A DNA stretch of 64,000 nt from Mycobacteroides sp. CBMA 271 (GCF_009729205.1 NZ_VTHB01000009.1:124001-188000), one strand, 5' to 3'. Shown: positions 24,954 to 34,053, numbered from the stretch's first letter. Notes: a model not told the origin generated them from the letters alone. Made by a program: numbers and translations.

Positions 24954-25208
24954 CTATCCGCCAGCGAACGGAGGCAGAACATCCACCACAGACCCCGATT
25001 CGGGCCGTTCAGAGCGGTTGCGGACGGCCACGCCGTCGTAGAGGAAGGAACAACGCGCCAAAACGTGTTCCAGTTCCGCCCCTTTTGCGGCCAGGTGACG
25101 GGTCAGATCGTCGAAGGACGCCCCCGCGGGGAGTTCAACGGTCTCTTCCTGGATGCCGGCCGCGGACGCAGCGGCGGCGAAGTATCTGACGGTGATGCTC
25201 GCAACCAT
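24954..25208 (-). CDS. moaD: molybdopterin synthase sulfur carrier subunit
   Basis: 84 aa with a ubiquitin-like fold ending in PPFAGG, the C-terminal Gly-Gly that is adenylated and thiocarboxylated. VTVRYFAAAASAAGIQEETV at the N-terminus is typical of MoaD2 (Rv0868c). It donates sulfur to MoaE. It lies 6 nt after moaA in the same operon. Confidence 0.92.
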   Translation of the reverse strand: MVASITVRYFAAAASAAGIQEETVELPAGASFDDLTRHLAAKGAELEHVLARCSFLYDGVAVRNRSERPESGSVVDVLPPFAGG

Positions 25209-25214
25209 GCAGAT

Positions 25215-26207
25215 CTAGCCGCCGATTGCGCTCATGGGCCGGTCCGGCTGCAGGAAGGACGGGTCGTTGATGCCGTGGCCCGGCTTCTTGCCCCACATGG
25301 CCGTCTGCCATGCCGACGCGACCGCGGCGTCGTCCGCGCCCGAACGCAGTAGCCCGCGCAGGTCCGTTTCCGTGGTGGCGAATAGGCAATTGCGGATCTG
25401 ACCGTCAGCCGTCAGTCGGGTGCGGTCGCAGTCTCCACAGAACGGGCGAGACACCGACGCGATGATCCCAACGGTGGCGGGGCCGCCGTCCACCAGCCAG
25501 CGTTGGGCTGGGGCACTTCCGCGTGGTGCAGGATCCTCACTCAATGAGAACTGGCGGCTCAGCGCCGCATGAACCTCGTCGGCCGTCACCATCAGGTCCC
25601 GGTTCCAGCTGTGTCCGGCATCGAGCGGCATCTGCTCGATGATCCGCAGCTCGTATCCGTGGTCCAGGCTGAACCGCAGCAGCGTGACCGCGTCCTCTTT
25701 GTATTGTTCGGGCGTCAAAACCGCGTTGATCTTGATCGGGGCCAGCCCGGCTGCGGTGGCGGCCTCAAGTCCCTTGAGGACTTCGGGCAGTCGGTCGCGG
25801 CGGGTAACTTCGGTGAAGCGGCTCGCGTCCAACGTGTCCAGCGACACGTTTATGCGATCCAGCCCGGCCTCCCGGAGTGCGGAGGCGTGCCGGTCCAGAC
25901 CAAGGCCGTTGGTGGTGAGCGCGATGTTTGGCCGAGGCGTGAGCGCTGCGACGGCGGCGACGAGCCGGTGAATGTCCTTAAATATCAACGGTTCCCCACC
26001 GGTGAATCGGACGCTGCGGATCCCGAGCTGCGTCACCGCGATGGCGATGAGCCGGATGAATTCGTCGGTGGTGAGCAGGGCGTCGCTGCGCAGCCAGTCG
26101 AGTCCCTCGGCGGGCATGCAGTACGTGCACCGCAGATTGCATCGGTCGGTCAACGACACCCGTAAGTCGGCGGCGACCCGACCGTGAGAATCGAGGAGAG
26201 GCGCCAT
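25215..26207 (-). CDS. moaA: GTP 3',8-cyclase (radical SAM)
   Basis: 330 aa. The N-terminal radical-SAM cluster is CNLRCTYC in SLTDRCNLRCTYCMPAEG. The second 4Fe-4S site is FCGDCDRTRLTADGQIRNCL, and the C-terminus ends AIGG, the GG tail typical of MoaA. It makes the cyclic GTP intermediate used by MoaC. The ATG at 26207 is favoured because a TACGCT -10 (26219 to 26214) ends 6 nt before it; an in-frame start at 26306 would cross that promoter. It corresponds to moaA2 (Rv0869c). Confidence 0.93.
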   Translation of the reverse strand: MAPLLDSHGRVAADLRVSLTDRCNLRCTYCMPAEGLDWLRSDALLTTDEFIRLIAIAVTQLGIRSVRFTGGEPLIFKDIHRLVAAVAALTPRPNIALTTNGLGLDRHASALREAGLDRINVSLDTLDASRFTEVTRRDRLPEVLKGLEAATAAGLAPIKINAVLTPEQYKEDAVTLLRFSLDHGYELRIIEQMPLDAGHSWNRDLMVTADEVHAALSRQFSLSEDPAPRGSAPAQRWLVDGGPATVGIIASVSRPFCGDCDRTRLTADGQIRNCLFATTETDLRGLLRSGADDAAVASAWQTAMWGKKPGHGINDPSFLQPDRPMSAIGG

Positions 26208-26299
26208 ACTGCCAGCGTAGCGACCGCTTGCGCCGCCCGCGTAAGATGACCAGTCACCGCGTCCTATCTGGGGCGCGTTAATCATGTGAGGTGAGTGCA

Positions 26300-26716
26300 G
26301 TGCCAACCGGCAAGGTCAAGTGGTACGACGCCGAAAAGGGCTTCGGCTTCCTGTCGCAGGAGGACGGCGAGGACGTGTACGTCCGGTCCTCGGCGCTGCC
26401 TGCTGGCGTGGAAGGGCTCAAGGCCGGACAGAAGGTCGAGTTCGGCATGGCCGCCGGCCGTCGTGGGCCGCAGGCGCTGACCCTCAAGCTGATCGACGCG
26501 CCGCCGTCGGTGCAGTCCAAGCCGCGCCGCGAGAGCAGCGGACCGGTCAATCACAAGCACACCACCGACGAGCTGCACGGCATGATCGAGGACATGATCA
26601 CCCTGCTGGAGGGCACGGTGCAGAGCGAGCTGCGCAAGGGGCGCTACCCGGACCGCAAGATCGCCCGCAAGGTGTCCGAGGTTGTACGCGCGGTCGCGGC
26701 CGAGCTGGACGCCTGA
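26300..26716 (+). CDS. cspB: cold-shock-domain protein with C-terminal extension
   Basis: 138 aa. The cold-shock domain (about 1-65) contains RNP1-like KGFGFLSQ and RNP2-like VYVRSSAL, and binds single-stranded nucleic acid. A C-terminal helical extension (HTTDELHGMIEDMITLLEGT and KIARKVSEVVRAVAAELD) is as in M. tuberculosis CspB (Rv0871). GTG at 26300 gives MPTGKVKWYD; another in-frame GTG at 26291 is possible. The divergent neighbour is moaA. Confidence 0.92.
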   Translation: MPTGKVKWYDAEKGFGFLSQEDGEDVYVRSSALPAGVEGLKAGQKVEFGMAAGRRGPQALTLKLIDAPPSVQSKPRRESSGPVNHKHTTDELHGMIEDMITLLEGTVQSELRKGRYPDRKIARKVSEVVRAVAAELDA

Positions 26717-26741
26717 TCTGACGGCGATTCGCGCCGACGAT

Positions 26742-27437
26742 GTGATGGCGGCGCTCGATGCCGCCGGCGATCCCGACCGCGCCAAGAAATCGGCGCGGTT
26801 CTTTAAGACCGGGCCCGGTGAATACGGCGAGGGCGATGTCTTCGTCGGCGTGTCCGTGCCGGATCAGCGCACGCTGGCGCGGGGGTTCCGCGGCATCGGG
26901 CGTGACCAGGTGGTGCGGCTGCTGGCCAGTGAGGTGCACGAGCATCGATTGACGGCGCTGATCCTGGCGGGCTGGGAGTTCGATCATGCGACGGGCGCCG
27001 ATCGGCAGGCCTGGGTGGACACCTACCTCGAACAGGTCCACGCCGGGCGGATCAACAACTGGGATTTGGTCGATTCGTCCGCTGAGCAGATTCTCGGTGA
27101 ATTCCTTGTCGGACAGGACTATTCGCTGCTGCGGAAGCTGGCCGCCGAAGACGATCTCTGGCGGCGGCGGGTGGGCATCATCGGCACCTTCGCCTTCACC
27201 AAACGCGGGGATGTGGGGCCGCTACTTGAGGTCGCACCTTTGGTGATCGACGACCGTCGTGATCTCATTCAGAAGGCCTACGGCTGGATGCTGCGCGAGG
27301 CCGGAAAGCGTTGTGGCGCCGAGGTACTGCTCGGATATCTGGACGCGCATGCCGCGGCGATGGGACGGACCGCGCTGAGCTACGCCACCGAACATGTGGA
27401 CGCCGAGGTGCGCGCGGAATACCGCTCCCGGCGCTAG
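26742..27437 (+). CDS. DNA alkylation repair protein (AlkD-like HEAT-repeat glycosylase)
   Basis: About 231 aa, all helical. FFKTGPGEYGEGDVFVGVSV matches the AlkD N-terminal signature, followed by repeats with INNWDLVDSSAEQILGEFL, WRRRVGIIGTFAFTKRG, QKAYGWMLREAGKR and ALSYATEHV. AlkD enzymes excise bulky alkylated purines without base flipping. The start is GTG 26742 or ATG 26745, about 25 nt after cspB. The stop shares CTAG with the convergent DUF2771 gene. No equivalent lies here in M. tuberculosis. Confidence 0.85.
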   Translation: MMAALDAAGDPDRAKKSARFFKTGPGEYGEGDVFVGVSVPDQRTLARGFRGIGRDQVVRLLASEVHEHRLTALILAGWEFDHATGADRQAWVDTYLEQVHAGRINNWDLVDSSAEQILGEFLVGQDYSLLRKLAAEDDLWRRRVGIIGTFAFTKRGDVGPLLEVAPLVIDDRRDLIQKAYGWMLREAGKRCGAEVLLGYLDAHAAAMGRTALSYATEHVDAEVRAEYRSRR

Positions 27438-27934
27438 GAGTTCCAGACCGTGGCCACCGACCAGACGGCGCGAGCCCGGAAATCCTGCTGGCCGAGTTCG
27501 TCGATGCCGACTGTCGGTATGGACACCTCGATACCCACCAGTTTTCTCCCCGACTCGTCGACCGTGGGAACGGTGAGTGCCGTGCGGTGGTCGAAGTAGG
27601 TGACTCCGTGGGCGTACTGCACCGACGGGTTCGCTAGTTCGGCGTACACCGGCTTGACCCCGAACGGTCCCATTGTGATCTGCTTGTCAATCGAAAGCTG
27701 AACGGGTGCAGTGTCTTTCACGGGCAGCTCGGCGATACTGCCGGGCGCGTCGCACTCGGTGAGCGTTCTGTCGCAGTAGAGCACCGGGCCGAATCGCACC
27801 AACCTGCCATGGGTGAATGCGCTGACTTCCGGTCGTTCCTGCTCATGTCCACGCAGCTGCCAGGCAATGAACCCGACCATGCCGACAGCGGTCAGTACCA
27901 GGACGGCGGCCAGCGCCGCCAACTTCACCTTCAC
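27434..27934 (-). CDS. DUF2771 membrane-anchored protein (Rv0875c-like)
   Basis: 166 aa with one N-terminal membrane helix (about 5-27) or uncleaved signal and an extracytoplasmic domain holding two cysteines (YCDRTLTEC). Family of unknown function, conserved in mycobacteria next to the transporter gene. The ATG overlaps the upstream transporter stop by 4 nt (ATGA), so the pair is coupled. Its stop shares CTAG with alkD. Confidence 0.8.
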   Translation of the reverse strand: MKVKLAALAAVLVLTAVGMVGFIAWQLRGHEQERPEVSAFTHGRLVRFGPVLYCDRTLTECDAPGSIAELPVKDTAPVQLSIDKQITMGPFGVKPVYAELANPSVQYAHGVTYFDHRTALTVPTVDESGRKLVGIEVSIPTVGIDELGQQDFRARAVWSVATVWNS

Positions 27935-29565
27935 GCGGCTACTTTCCCACCTTCTTGTTCGGCCATCACCGGGCGATTACCGCCCAGACCCGGAATCAGT
28001 GAGGCGCCGCGGAAGCTGGCCAAGGTCTGGGCCAGGCCGAGAATGAGTACCGCCGACACCACCGTGAACCCCACCCATAGGTCGGTGTAGATCATCACGC
28101 CGATCGCGCCGCCCAGCACCCAGGACAGCTGCAGCAGTGCCTCGGACCGACCGAACGCCGATGCCCGGGATTCCTCGGGTAGGTCGTCCTGCAGGGAAGC
28201 GTCCAGGGATGCCTTCGCGATCGCGCTGACACCCGACGTCACCAGTGTCGCGAACACCACGACCGCCAGGACGCCGGCGATTGCCGCGGCCAATGCCACC
28301 ACCGTCACCGCGCTGGCGCAGCGCACCACGAGCAGCGCGGGACGGCCGAGCTTGAGCCGGGCGCTGGTGGCATTCCCGGCGAAGTTGCCGATGCCGGCGG
28401 CGGCGCCGATCATCCCCAATATCGCGAGCTGCTGGAAGCCGTGCGCGTCATGGGATTTCGCGACGAACGCCGGGTACAGGGTGAGGAACCCGACCATCAC
28501 CTTGATGGTGCTGTTGCCCCACAGCGCGGTGATGATGTTGCGGCCCAGCGGCTGCCGGACCTTGTCCTGCTGCTTAGCGGAGCGCCGCAGCAGGACGGTC
28601 GGGTGTTCGCCGTCGTCGCCGTGATAGCCGAAGGTGGTCGGAACCTCGCCCATGGTCACCTCGACCCACTTCGGGATGCGCATGGATGCCCAGGCGCCTA
28701 CTGCCGCGGCCGCCATGACGGCAAAAAGCGCTCCGGGCAAATGGAGCAGCCGAGTGAACGCGAGCTCGAAGGCTCCGGCGATCGCGCCGCCCACAATGGT
28801 GCCGCCGACCAGTCCGAAGGTGGTGAGACGCGAATTGACCCGAACCAGATCGATGGTGGGTGGCAGCACTCGTGGCGTCACGGCGCTGCGCAACACGCCA
28901 AAGGACTTGGAGAGCACCAGCATTGACAGCGCGCATGGGTACAGCACCCACGGCGGAAAGCTGCCGGTGGCGCCGTCGTAGTTGGCGATCATGATGATGG
29001 CTAGCAGGATGCGTAGCCCGAACGAGGCGGCCAGTGCGACCCGGCGTCCGTGCTGCAGACGGTCCAATGCGGGACCGATCAGGGGAGCGATCACGGCGAA
29101 CGGCGCGATGGTGATGACGAGATAGAGCGCCACCTTGCTCTTGGATTCGGCGGTCGCGGCCGCGAAGAACAGCGTGTTGGCGAGGGCCACAGCCATGGCG
29201 GCGTCCACCGCGAAGTTGGCCATAACCGGATAGGTGAGCGCCGTCAGTCCCGACTTGTCGGCACCGTCGGCGGTAGCGGCCTTGTGGAACAGCCCGTACA
29301 TGCGCGAGCCCATCTCGCGACCGCGCATCGCAGCGACCCGGGTGACTGTCAGCTTCGACGGGTTCTCCTGCTCGGGCGGGGGCCGTCGCCGTACCCGCTC
29401 CCGACGTTCCTCGCCGAGCGGCGGCAGGTAGCGGTTCGATGAGCCCGTCGGATAGTTGGCCATTCCCGGGTGGGAGTTGGCGTCACGCGGGTCCTGCTCA
29501 TGGCGACGAGAGGGGGACTCGCTACTGCCTTGGCGGTTCCCGAACCGCGCGTAGTCGTCCCGCAC
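27931..29565 (-). CDS. MFS-type membrane transporter (Rv0876c-like)
   Basis: About 544 aa. A charged, Pro-rich N-terminal tail of about 90 residues (YLPPLGEERRERVRRRPPP) is followed by 12 hydrophobic segments with the MFS motif A-like GPALDRLQHGRR. Substrate unknown. GTG at 29565 gives a protein close to Rv0876c in length; an upstream ATG at 29613 would overlap the divergent DUF3027 gene. Co-transcribed with the DUF2771 gene. Confidence 0.8.
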   Translation of the reverse strand: MRDDYARFGNRQGSSESPSRRHEQDPRDANSHPGMANYPTGSSNRYLPPLGEERRERVRRRPPPEQENPSKLTVTRVAAMRGREMGSRMYGLFHKAATADGADKSGLTALTYPVMANFAVDAAMAVALANTLFFAAATAESKSKVALYLVITIAPFAVIAPLIGPALDRLQHGRRVALAASFGLRILLAIIMIANYDGATGSFPPWVLYPCALSMLVLSKSFGVLRSAVTPRVLPPTIDLVRVNSRLTTFGLVGGTIVGGAIAGAFELAFTRLLHLPGALFAVMAAAAVGAWASMRIPKWVEVTMGEVPTTFGYHGDDGEHPTVLLRRSAKQQDKVRQPLGRNIITALWGNSTIKVMVGFLTLYPAFVAKSHDAHGFQQLAILGMIGAAAGIGNFAGNATSARLKLGRPALLVVRCASAVTVVALAAAIAGVLAVVVFATLVTSGVSAIAKASLDASLQDDLPEESRASAFGRSEALLQLSWVLGGAIGVMIYTDLWVGFTVVSAVLILGLAQTLASFRGASLIPGLGGNRPVMAEQEGGKVAA

Positions 29566-29602
29566 GCATCGATTGTCCCTCACGGTGAGAAGATGGTCAG
29601 CG

Positions 29603-30355
29603 ATGGACATCACTATCTCCGGCCACGACGCCCTTTACACCTGTATTGAGCAGGCGCGTACGGCCATCATCGAGTTCAGCGGCGAGACCGTGGGCAAGTA
29701 CCTCGGGGCCTCGTCCGTCGAGACCGATCTACATGCGTTGACCCACCGCTTCGAGGCCGACCTGCCCGGGTACCGCGGTTGGCACTGGGAGGTGGTGATG
29801 GCCGCCTCACCGGGCGCGACCGCTGCCACCATCAGTGAGGTGGTGCTTGTTCCGGGCGCCGAGGCGCTGCGCGCGCCGAGCTGGGTGCCGTGGGATGAGC
29901 GCATCCGCCCGGGAGATCTGGGGCCGGGCGATCTGCTCGCGCCGCCGCCCAATGACCCGCGGCTGGTGCCCGGGTACACCGATAGCGGGGATGCGCAGGT
30001 CACTGAGACTGCCGGCGAGATCGGGTTGGGCCGCAAGCAGGTCATGAGCCTTGACGGCCGCCTCGACGCCGCGCAGCGGTGGTTCGATGGAGACTGGGGC
30101 CCGGACACCGAGATGGCGCGTGCTACCCGCCGGGTCTGTCGATCCTGCGGTTTCTATCTACCGCTGGCCGGATCATTGGGCGTGACATTTGGTGCGTGCG
30201 CCAATTCGATGTCGGCCGACGGGCGCGTCGTGCACATTGACTACGGCTGCGGCGCTCACTCGGATACGCCGCAGCCGGTCAATTCCTCGATGCCGTTGTA
30301 CGAGCCGTTCGACGACGGCGTCCTGGACATCGAGGCCTCACCTGCGGGGGACTAG
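29603..30355 (+). CDS. DUF3027 protein (Rv0877-like)
   Basis: 250 aa with DITISGHDALYTCIEQART, GWHWEVVMAASPGA and a C-terminal cysteine cluster (CRSCGFYLP, GACANSMSADG, DYGCGAHSD) that looks like a zinc-binding knuckle. Function unknown; conserved across mycobacteria. The ATG at 29603 is preferred to an in-frame start at 29573. It ends on a CTAG shared with the convergent SRPBCC gene. Confidence 0.82.
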   Translation: MDITISGHDALYTCIEQARTAIIEFSGETVGKYLGASSVETDLHALTHRFEADLPGYRGWHWEVVMAASPGATAATISEVVLVPGAEALRAPSWVPWDERIRPGDLGPGDLLAPPPNDPRLVPGYTDSGDAQVTETAGEIGLGRKQVMSLDGRLDAAQRWFDGDWGPDTEMARATRRVCRSCGFYLPLAGSLGVTFGACANSMSADGRVVHIDYGCGAHSDTPQPVNSSMPLYEPFDDGVLDIEASPAGD

Positions 30356-30813
30356 GCCCCTTCGGCGGCTGCCTTGATCTTGGACAGCGAGGTCCGCATT
30401 CCCTCAAGCAGCACCTCGTCGAACACCTCGGTGCCGCCGAACATCAGGTTCTGCAGATTGGTCGAGATCGCCGACCGCTTGTCGCCCAGCACCCGGCGCT
30501 CGGTGATCCGGGTGCCACCGGCAGTGGTGGGCTCCAGGTCGTAGCTCCATTCGCTCAAGTTGTCCTTGATGTACCAGGCCAGCCGCTTGTTGGGCTCGAC
30601 GGCGGTCAGCACCGCTCGCGTCGGCCACACCTTCCATCCCTTGCGGTTGTAGTTGATGACGTTGGTGCCCGCCTGTACGGGGCCGCGGATGAACATCTTG
30701 CGGGTCTGCGGGCTCCACTTCGGCATGTTGTTGAGGTCGGCGAGCAACCCCCATACCTTGTCCACGGGCGCGTTGATCTCGACGGCGGTTTCCAGCAGTG
30801 ACGCGTTAGGCAT
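30352..30813 (-). CDS. SRPBCC / cyclase-dehydrase-like protein
   Basis: 153 aa starting LETAVEINAPVDKVWGLLAD, the N-terminal strand-helix signature of SRPBCC proteins, with KWSPQTRKM and a C-terminal helix (LLEGMRTSLSKIKAAAEG). It would bind a hydrophobic ligand; none is known. The ATG is preceded by a clear AAGGAG ribosome site. Its stop shares CTAG with the DUF3027 gene. Confidence 0.82.
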   Translation of the reverse strand: MPNASLLETAVEINAPVDKVWGLLADLNNMPKWSPQTRKMFIRGPVQAGTNVINYNRKGWKVWPTRAVLTAVEPNKRLAWYIKDNLSEWSYDLEPTTAGGTRITERRVLGDKRSAISTNLQNLMFGGTEVFDEVLLEGMRTSLSKIKAAAEGA

Positions 30814-30856
30814 GGGGACTCCTTCTGGTTGTCGGTCTTACGGGGTTCGTGTCGGG

Positions 30857-31102
30857 TTACAAGCCGGTTTGGGCGCCGCGTGAACCGCGCCGGGCGGCGC
30901 GCACTTGCAGCAGGACGATTGCGGTGCCCAGCGCGCCGGTACCGAGCCCGGCAAGCGTGATGGGACGCCCGCTTTCGAACGCGGGAATGGTGAAGGTAAG
31001 GACGTTGGCGATCAGCCACAGCACGGTGCCTGCCACGACGACCGGCCACGGATTGAGCAGTGCGGCCGGGAGCGGGGGCGGTTGGGGCGCGGGGGTGTCC
31101 AC
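30857..31102 (-). CDS. DUF2530 small membrane protein (Rv0879c-like)
   Basis: 81 aa from GTG 31102. A Pro-rich start is followed by two membrane helices (VVVAGTVLWLIANVLTFTI and ITLAGLGTGALGTAIVLLQV) and a basic C-terminus. Function unknown. It is divergent from marR; a TATGCT hexamer lies 9 nt before its start. Confidence 0.75.
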   Translation of the reverse strand: MDTPAPQPPPLPAALLNPWPVVVAGTVLWLIANVLTFTIPAFESGRPITLAGLGTGALGTAIVLLQVRAARRGSRGAQTGL

Positions 31103-31182
31103 TAGATCCGCAGCATACGTGGGGAGAACTAGACCGGGCTAGCTCCCTGTGTAAGCCCTGGACGTGCCGTAAGGTTTGGGCC

Positions 31183-31614
31183 GTGAGCGAGCCCGATGCC
31201 CGGTTAGCCAGCGATCTGTCACTCGTTGTCGTCCGCCTGGCTCGGCATCTGCGGTTCCGTCGCGCGGACTCGCCGGTTTCCCTGACGCAGTTGTCGGCGC
31301 TGGCCACGTTGCTCAACGAGGGCGCAATGACCCCGGGTGCGTTGGCCGCGCGCGAGCGTGTGCAGCCTCCCTCGATGACGCGCGTGATCGCCTCGCTGGC
31401 TGAGCTCGGGTTGGTGGAACGCTCGGCGCATCCGACCGATGGACGTCAGGTGGTTGTCTCGCTTTCGGAGGCCGGCGCCGACATCGTGCAGGCGGATCGC
31501 AATGCCCGTGAGGAGTGGCTGCGCGAGCACCTGGACGATTTCACGCCGGATCAACGGACGGTGCTGCGGCAGGCAACGAACCTGCTGTCGGCCCTGGTCA
31601 ATGAAAACGGTTAG
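31183..31614 (+). CDS. MarR-family transcriptional regulator (Rv0880-like)
   Basis: 143 aa with the MarR winged helix: SLTQLSALATLLNEGAMTPG, RERVQPPSMTRVIASLAELG (recognition helix) and HPTDGRQVVVSLSEAG (wing). GTG at 31183 lies 7 nt after a TAAGGT -10 (31170-31175), so the mRNA is probably leaderless. It sits 34 nt before an MFS gene whose promoter contains a palindrome, the classic layout for a local efflux repressor. Confidence 0.9.
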   Translation: MSEPDARLASDLSLVVVRLARHLRFRRADSPVSLTQLSALATLLNEGAMTPGALAARERVQPPSMTRVIASLAELGLVERSAHPTDGRQVVVSLSEAGADIVQADRNAREEWLREHLDDFTPDQRTVLRQATNLLSALVNENG

Positions 31615-31618
31615 CTAC

Positions 31619-31640
31619 CAAACTAGTTAGGCTCTAAAAT
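31619..31640 (+). promoter_or_regulatory. promoter with palindrome between marR and the MFS gene
   Basis: AACTAGTT (31621-31628) is an exact palindrome with near-symmetric flanks (CC...GG). A TAAAAT -10 (31635-31640) ends 8 nt before the GTG of the transporter, suggesting a leaderless mRNA. The palindrome overlaps the expected -35 to spacer region and is a candidate MarR site. Confidence 0.45.
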
Positions 31641-31648
31641 AATATCCC

Positions 31649-32971
31649 GTGGCTGATCGCGGCGGAATCTTCGTATCGCTGCGCACACGTAACTACCGGC
31701 TCTGGATCAGCGGCCAGATGGTGTCGCTCATCGGCACCTGGATGCAGCGCGTGGCGCAGGACTGGCTGGTGCTGGACCTCTCACACGGCAACGCTTTCCT
31801 GCTCGGCGTGGTGATGGCGCTGCAATTCGGGCCGACCCTGCTGTTGTCGGCATGGGGTGGGGTGTTGGCCGATCGCTATGACAAGCGGCGCATGCTCATG
31901 GTCACCCAGGCGCTGATGGCGCTGTGTGCGTTGAGTGTGGGCGTTCTGCAGGTCACCGGGTTGGTTCGCATCTGGCATGTTATGGCGATAGCCCTAGCGA
32001 TGGGGTGTGTGGCGGCGATCGAAGCCCCCACTCGGCAGTCCTTCACCATCGAGATGGTGGGTCCGGAGCACCTCCCCAACGCCGTCGGAATCAATTCGAT
32101 GGTGTTCAACCTGGCCGGCATCGTCGGGCCGGCGATCTCCGGGGTGCTGATCGGGCTGATCGGTACTGGCTGCGTCTTCCTGCTGAACTTCATCAGTTTC
32201 GTCGGTGTGGGTGTCGCGTTGTGGCGCATGCGTCCGGCGGAACTACGTCCCAGCGATCCGATTCCGGCCGCCAAGGGCCAATTACGTCAAGGCTTCTCGT
32301 ACGTGTGGAATCGCCGCGACCTGTTCATGGTCATGCTGACGGTATTTGTGGTGGCGACGTTCGGGTTGAACTTCTCGCTGACGCTGGCGGTGCTGGCACG
32401 CGAAACCTTCGGGCGCGGCGCCGCGTCCTACGGAATGCTGTCCACATGCTTGGCGTTCGGTACGCTGCTCGGCGCGACACTGGCAGCCCGTCGCACTAAA
32501 CAGGTGCGGATGCGTTTGTTCTTTGGCGCGGCAGTAGCTTTCGGGATATCCGAGGCAGTGGTCAGTGTGATGCCGACCTATTTCGCGGTGGCGGTCGCCC
32601 TGGTGCCGACGGGACTGCTCGCGTTGACGTTCACTACGGCGGCGATGAATATCATTCAGCTATCCGTGGATTCGCAGCTGCGGGGAAGGGTGATGGGGAT
32701 TTACATGGTGGCTTTCCTGGGCGGCACACCGCTGGGCAGCCCGTTGGTCGGTTGGCTGGCGGATCTGCATGGTGGGCGGATGCCACTGTTGGTCGGCGGA
32801 GTTGTTTCGGTGGCGGCGGGGCTAGCCTGTGCGACCTATTTGCGCCGTCATCCGTGTCTGGTTGTCGCCGAGGATATTTCGGGGACTGACGACGTGCTGA
32901 ACGGCCCGGTGCCACCTGCTCCCGCGGCGACCCCGGTGTGTGAGCCGACCCCGCTGGCGAGGCGACGCTAG
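31649..32971 (+). CDS. MFS transporter (EntS/MFS_3-like efflux)
   Basis: 440 aa with 10-12 hydrophobic segments. The N-terminus RTRNYRLWISGQMVSLIGTWMQRVAQDWLVL is diagnostic of the MFS_3/EntS group; GGVLADRYDKRRML is motif A. The C-terminal tail is Pro-rich. Probably drug or siderophore-type efflux; no substrate can be named. Controlled, by inference, by the adjacent MarR protein. The stop is directly followed by the next ATG. Confidence 0.85.
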   Translation: MADRGGIFVSLRTRNYRLWISGQMVSLIGTWMQRVAQDWLVLDLSHGNAFLLGVVMALQFGPTLLLSAWGGVLADRYDKRRMLMVTQALMALCALSVGVLQVTGLVRIWHVMAIALAMGCVAAIEAPTRQSFTIEMVGPEHLPNAVGINSMVFNLAGIVGPAISGVLIGLIGTGCVFLLNFISFVGVGVALWRMRPAELRPSDPIPAAKGQLRQGFSYVWNRRDLFMVMLTVFVVATFGLNFSLTLAVLARETFGRGAASYGMLSTCLAFGTLLGATLAARRTKQVRMRLFFGAAVAFGISEAVVSVMPTYFAVAVALVPTGLLALTFTTAAMNIIQLSVDSQLRGRVMGIYMVAFLGGTPLGSPLVGWLADLHGGRMPLLVGGVVSVAAGLACATYLRRHPCLVVAEDISGTDDVLNGPVPPAPAATPVCEPTPLARRR

Positions 32972-33784
32972 ATGCTGGTCATTGACGTGGACAACGCGGC
33001 GGACCCGCGGCTGGACAGCTTCCGCGATCTCAACAGCGTCGATCGCCGGCCCGATTTGCCCAGCGGCAAGGGTTTGGTGATCGCGGAGGGTGTGCTGGTC
33101 GCGCAGCGCATGCTGGCCTCTAGATTCGCACCCTTCGCGCTTTTGGGCACCGACCGTCGATTAGCCGAGCTGGCAAGTGATCTCGCGTCCGTTGAGGTGC
33201 CGTACTACCGGGCAAGTGCAGAGGTGATGGCGCAGGTCGTCGGGTTTCACCTCAATCGTGGAGTGCTCGCGGCGTCGCGCCGTCCCGAGGAATTGTCGGC
33301 GGTCGAGCTGATGGAGAGCGCACGCACGGTTGCGGTGCTGGAGGGCGTCAACGACCACGAGAATCTGGGATCGATTTTCCGCAACGCGGCCGGTATGGGG
33401 GTGGATGCGGTGCTTTTCGGCAGCGGTTGTGCCGACCCGCTGTACCGCAGGGCAGTGCGGGTGTCGATGGGGCACGCACTGCTGGTGCCGTTCGCGCGTC
33501 TTCCAGAATGGCCGAAGTCGTTGTACAGGTTGCGGGACAACGGGTTCCGATTGTTGGCTATGACACCAGCTGGCGATTCGCAGGAATTGGCCGATGCCAT
33601 ACCGCCCTTGCGGGACGAGAAGGTGGCACTGATGGTGGGCGCGGAGGGACCGGGGTTGACCGATATTGCGTTACGGGCCAGCGACGTACGGGTGCGCATT
33701 CCGATGGCCAACGGCACCGACTCGTTGAACGTCGCCACTGCCGCTGCGCTGGCCTTCTACGAACGCGCTAGGCTCGCGCCATGA
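32972..33784 (+). CDS. TrmH/SpoU-family RNA 2'-O-methyltransferase (Rv0881-like)
   Basis: 270 aa. An N-terminal substrate-binding domain is followed by a SPOUT fold with NLGSIFRNAAGMGVDAVLF (motif 1), VGAEGPGLTD (motif 2) and IPMANGTDSLNVATAAALAFY (motif 3, knot). It should methylate a ribose in rRNA or tRNA. The ATG is adjacent to the transporter stop, and its own stop overlaps the next ATG as ATGA. Confidence 0.9.
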   Translation: MLVIDVDNAADPRLDSFRDLNSVDRRPDLPSGKGLVIAEGVLVAQRMLASRFAPFALLGTDRRLAELASDLASVEVPYYRASAEVMAQVVGFHLNRGVLAASRRPEELSAVELMESARTVAVLEGVNDHENLGSIFRNAAGMGVDAVLFGSGCADPLYRRAVRVSMGHALLVPFARLPEWPKSLYRLRDNGFRLLAMTPAGDSQELADAIPPLRDEKVALMVGAEGPGLTDIALRASDVRVRIPMANGTDSLNVATAAALAFYERARLAP

Positions 33785-34053
33785 CGGACACGGAGACGCC
33801 GTGGGCCGAGGGCATCGTGTCGGCGATGTGCGTGGCGGTAGTGGTCGCGGTGGGTGTGGTGGTGCTGAGCCTCGGCCTGGCGCACGTGCACCCGGTCTGG
33901 GCGGTCCTGCTCAATATTGTGGCGGTGGGCGGACTTTCGCCGACGCTGTGGGGGTGGCGGGAACGCCCGGTGTTGCGGTGGTTCGTGCTGGGTATCGCGA
34001 TTGGAATCGCCGCCGGATGGGTGGCTACCGTCGTGACGGGGCTTATCACCTAG
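33781..34053 (+). CDS. DUF2537 small membrane protein (Rv0882-like)
   Basis: 90 aa with three hydrophobic segments and a WGWRERPVLRWF loop. Function unknown. It overlaps the methyltransferase stop by 4 nt. Its TAG lies in the palindrome TAGCCGGCTA (34051-34060), whose other end is the stop of the convergent gene. Confidence 0.78.
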   Translation: MTDTETPWAEGIVSAMCVAVVVAVGVVVLSLGLAHVHPVWAVLLNIVAVGGLSPTLWGWRERPVLRWFVLGIAIGIAAGWVATVVTGLIT

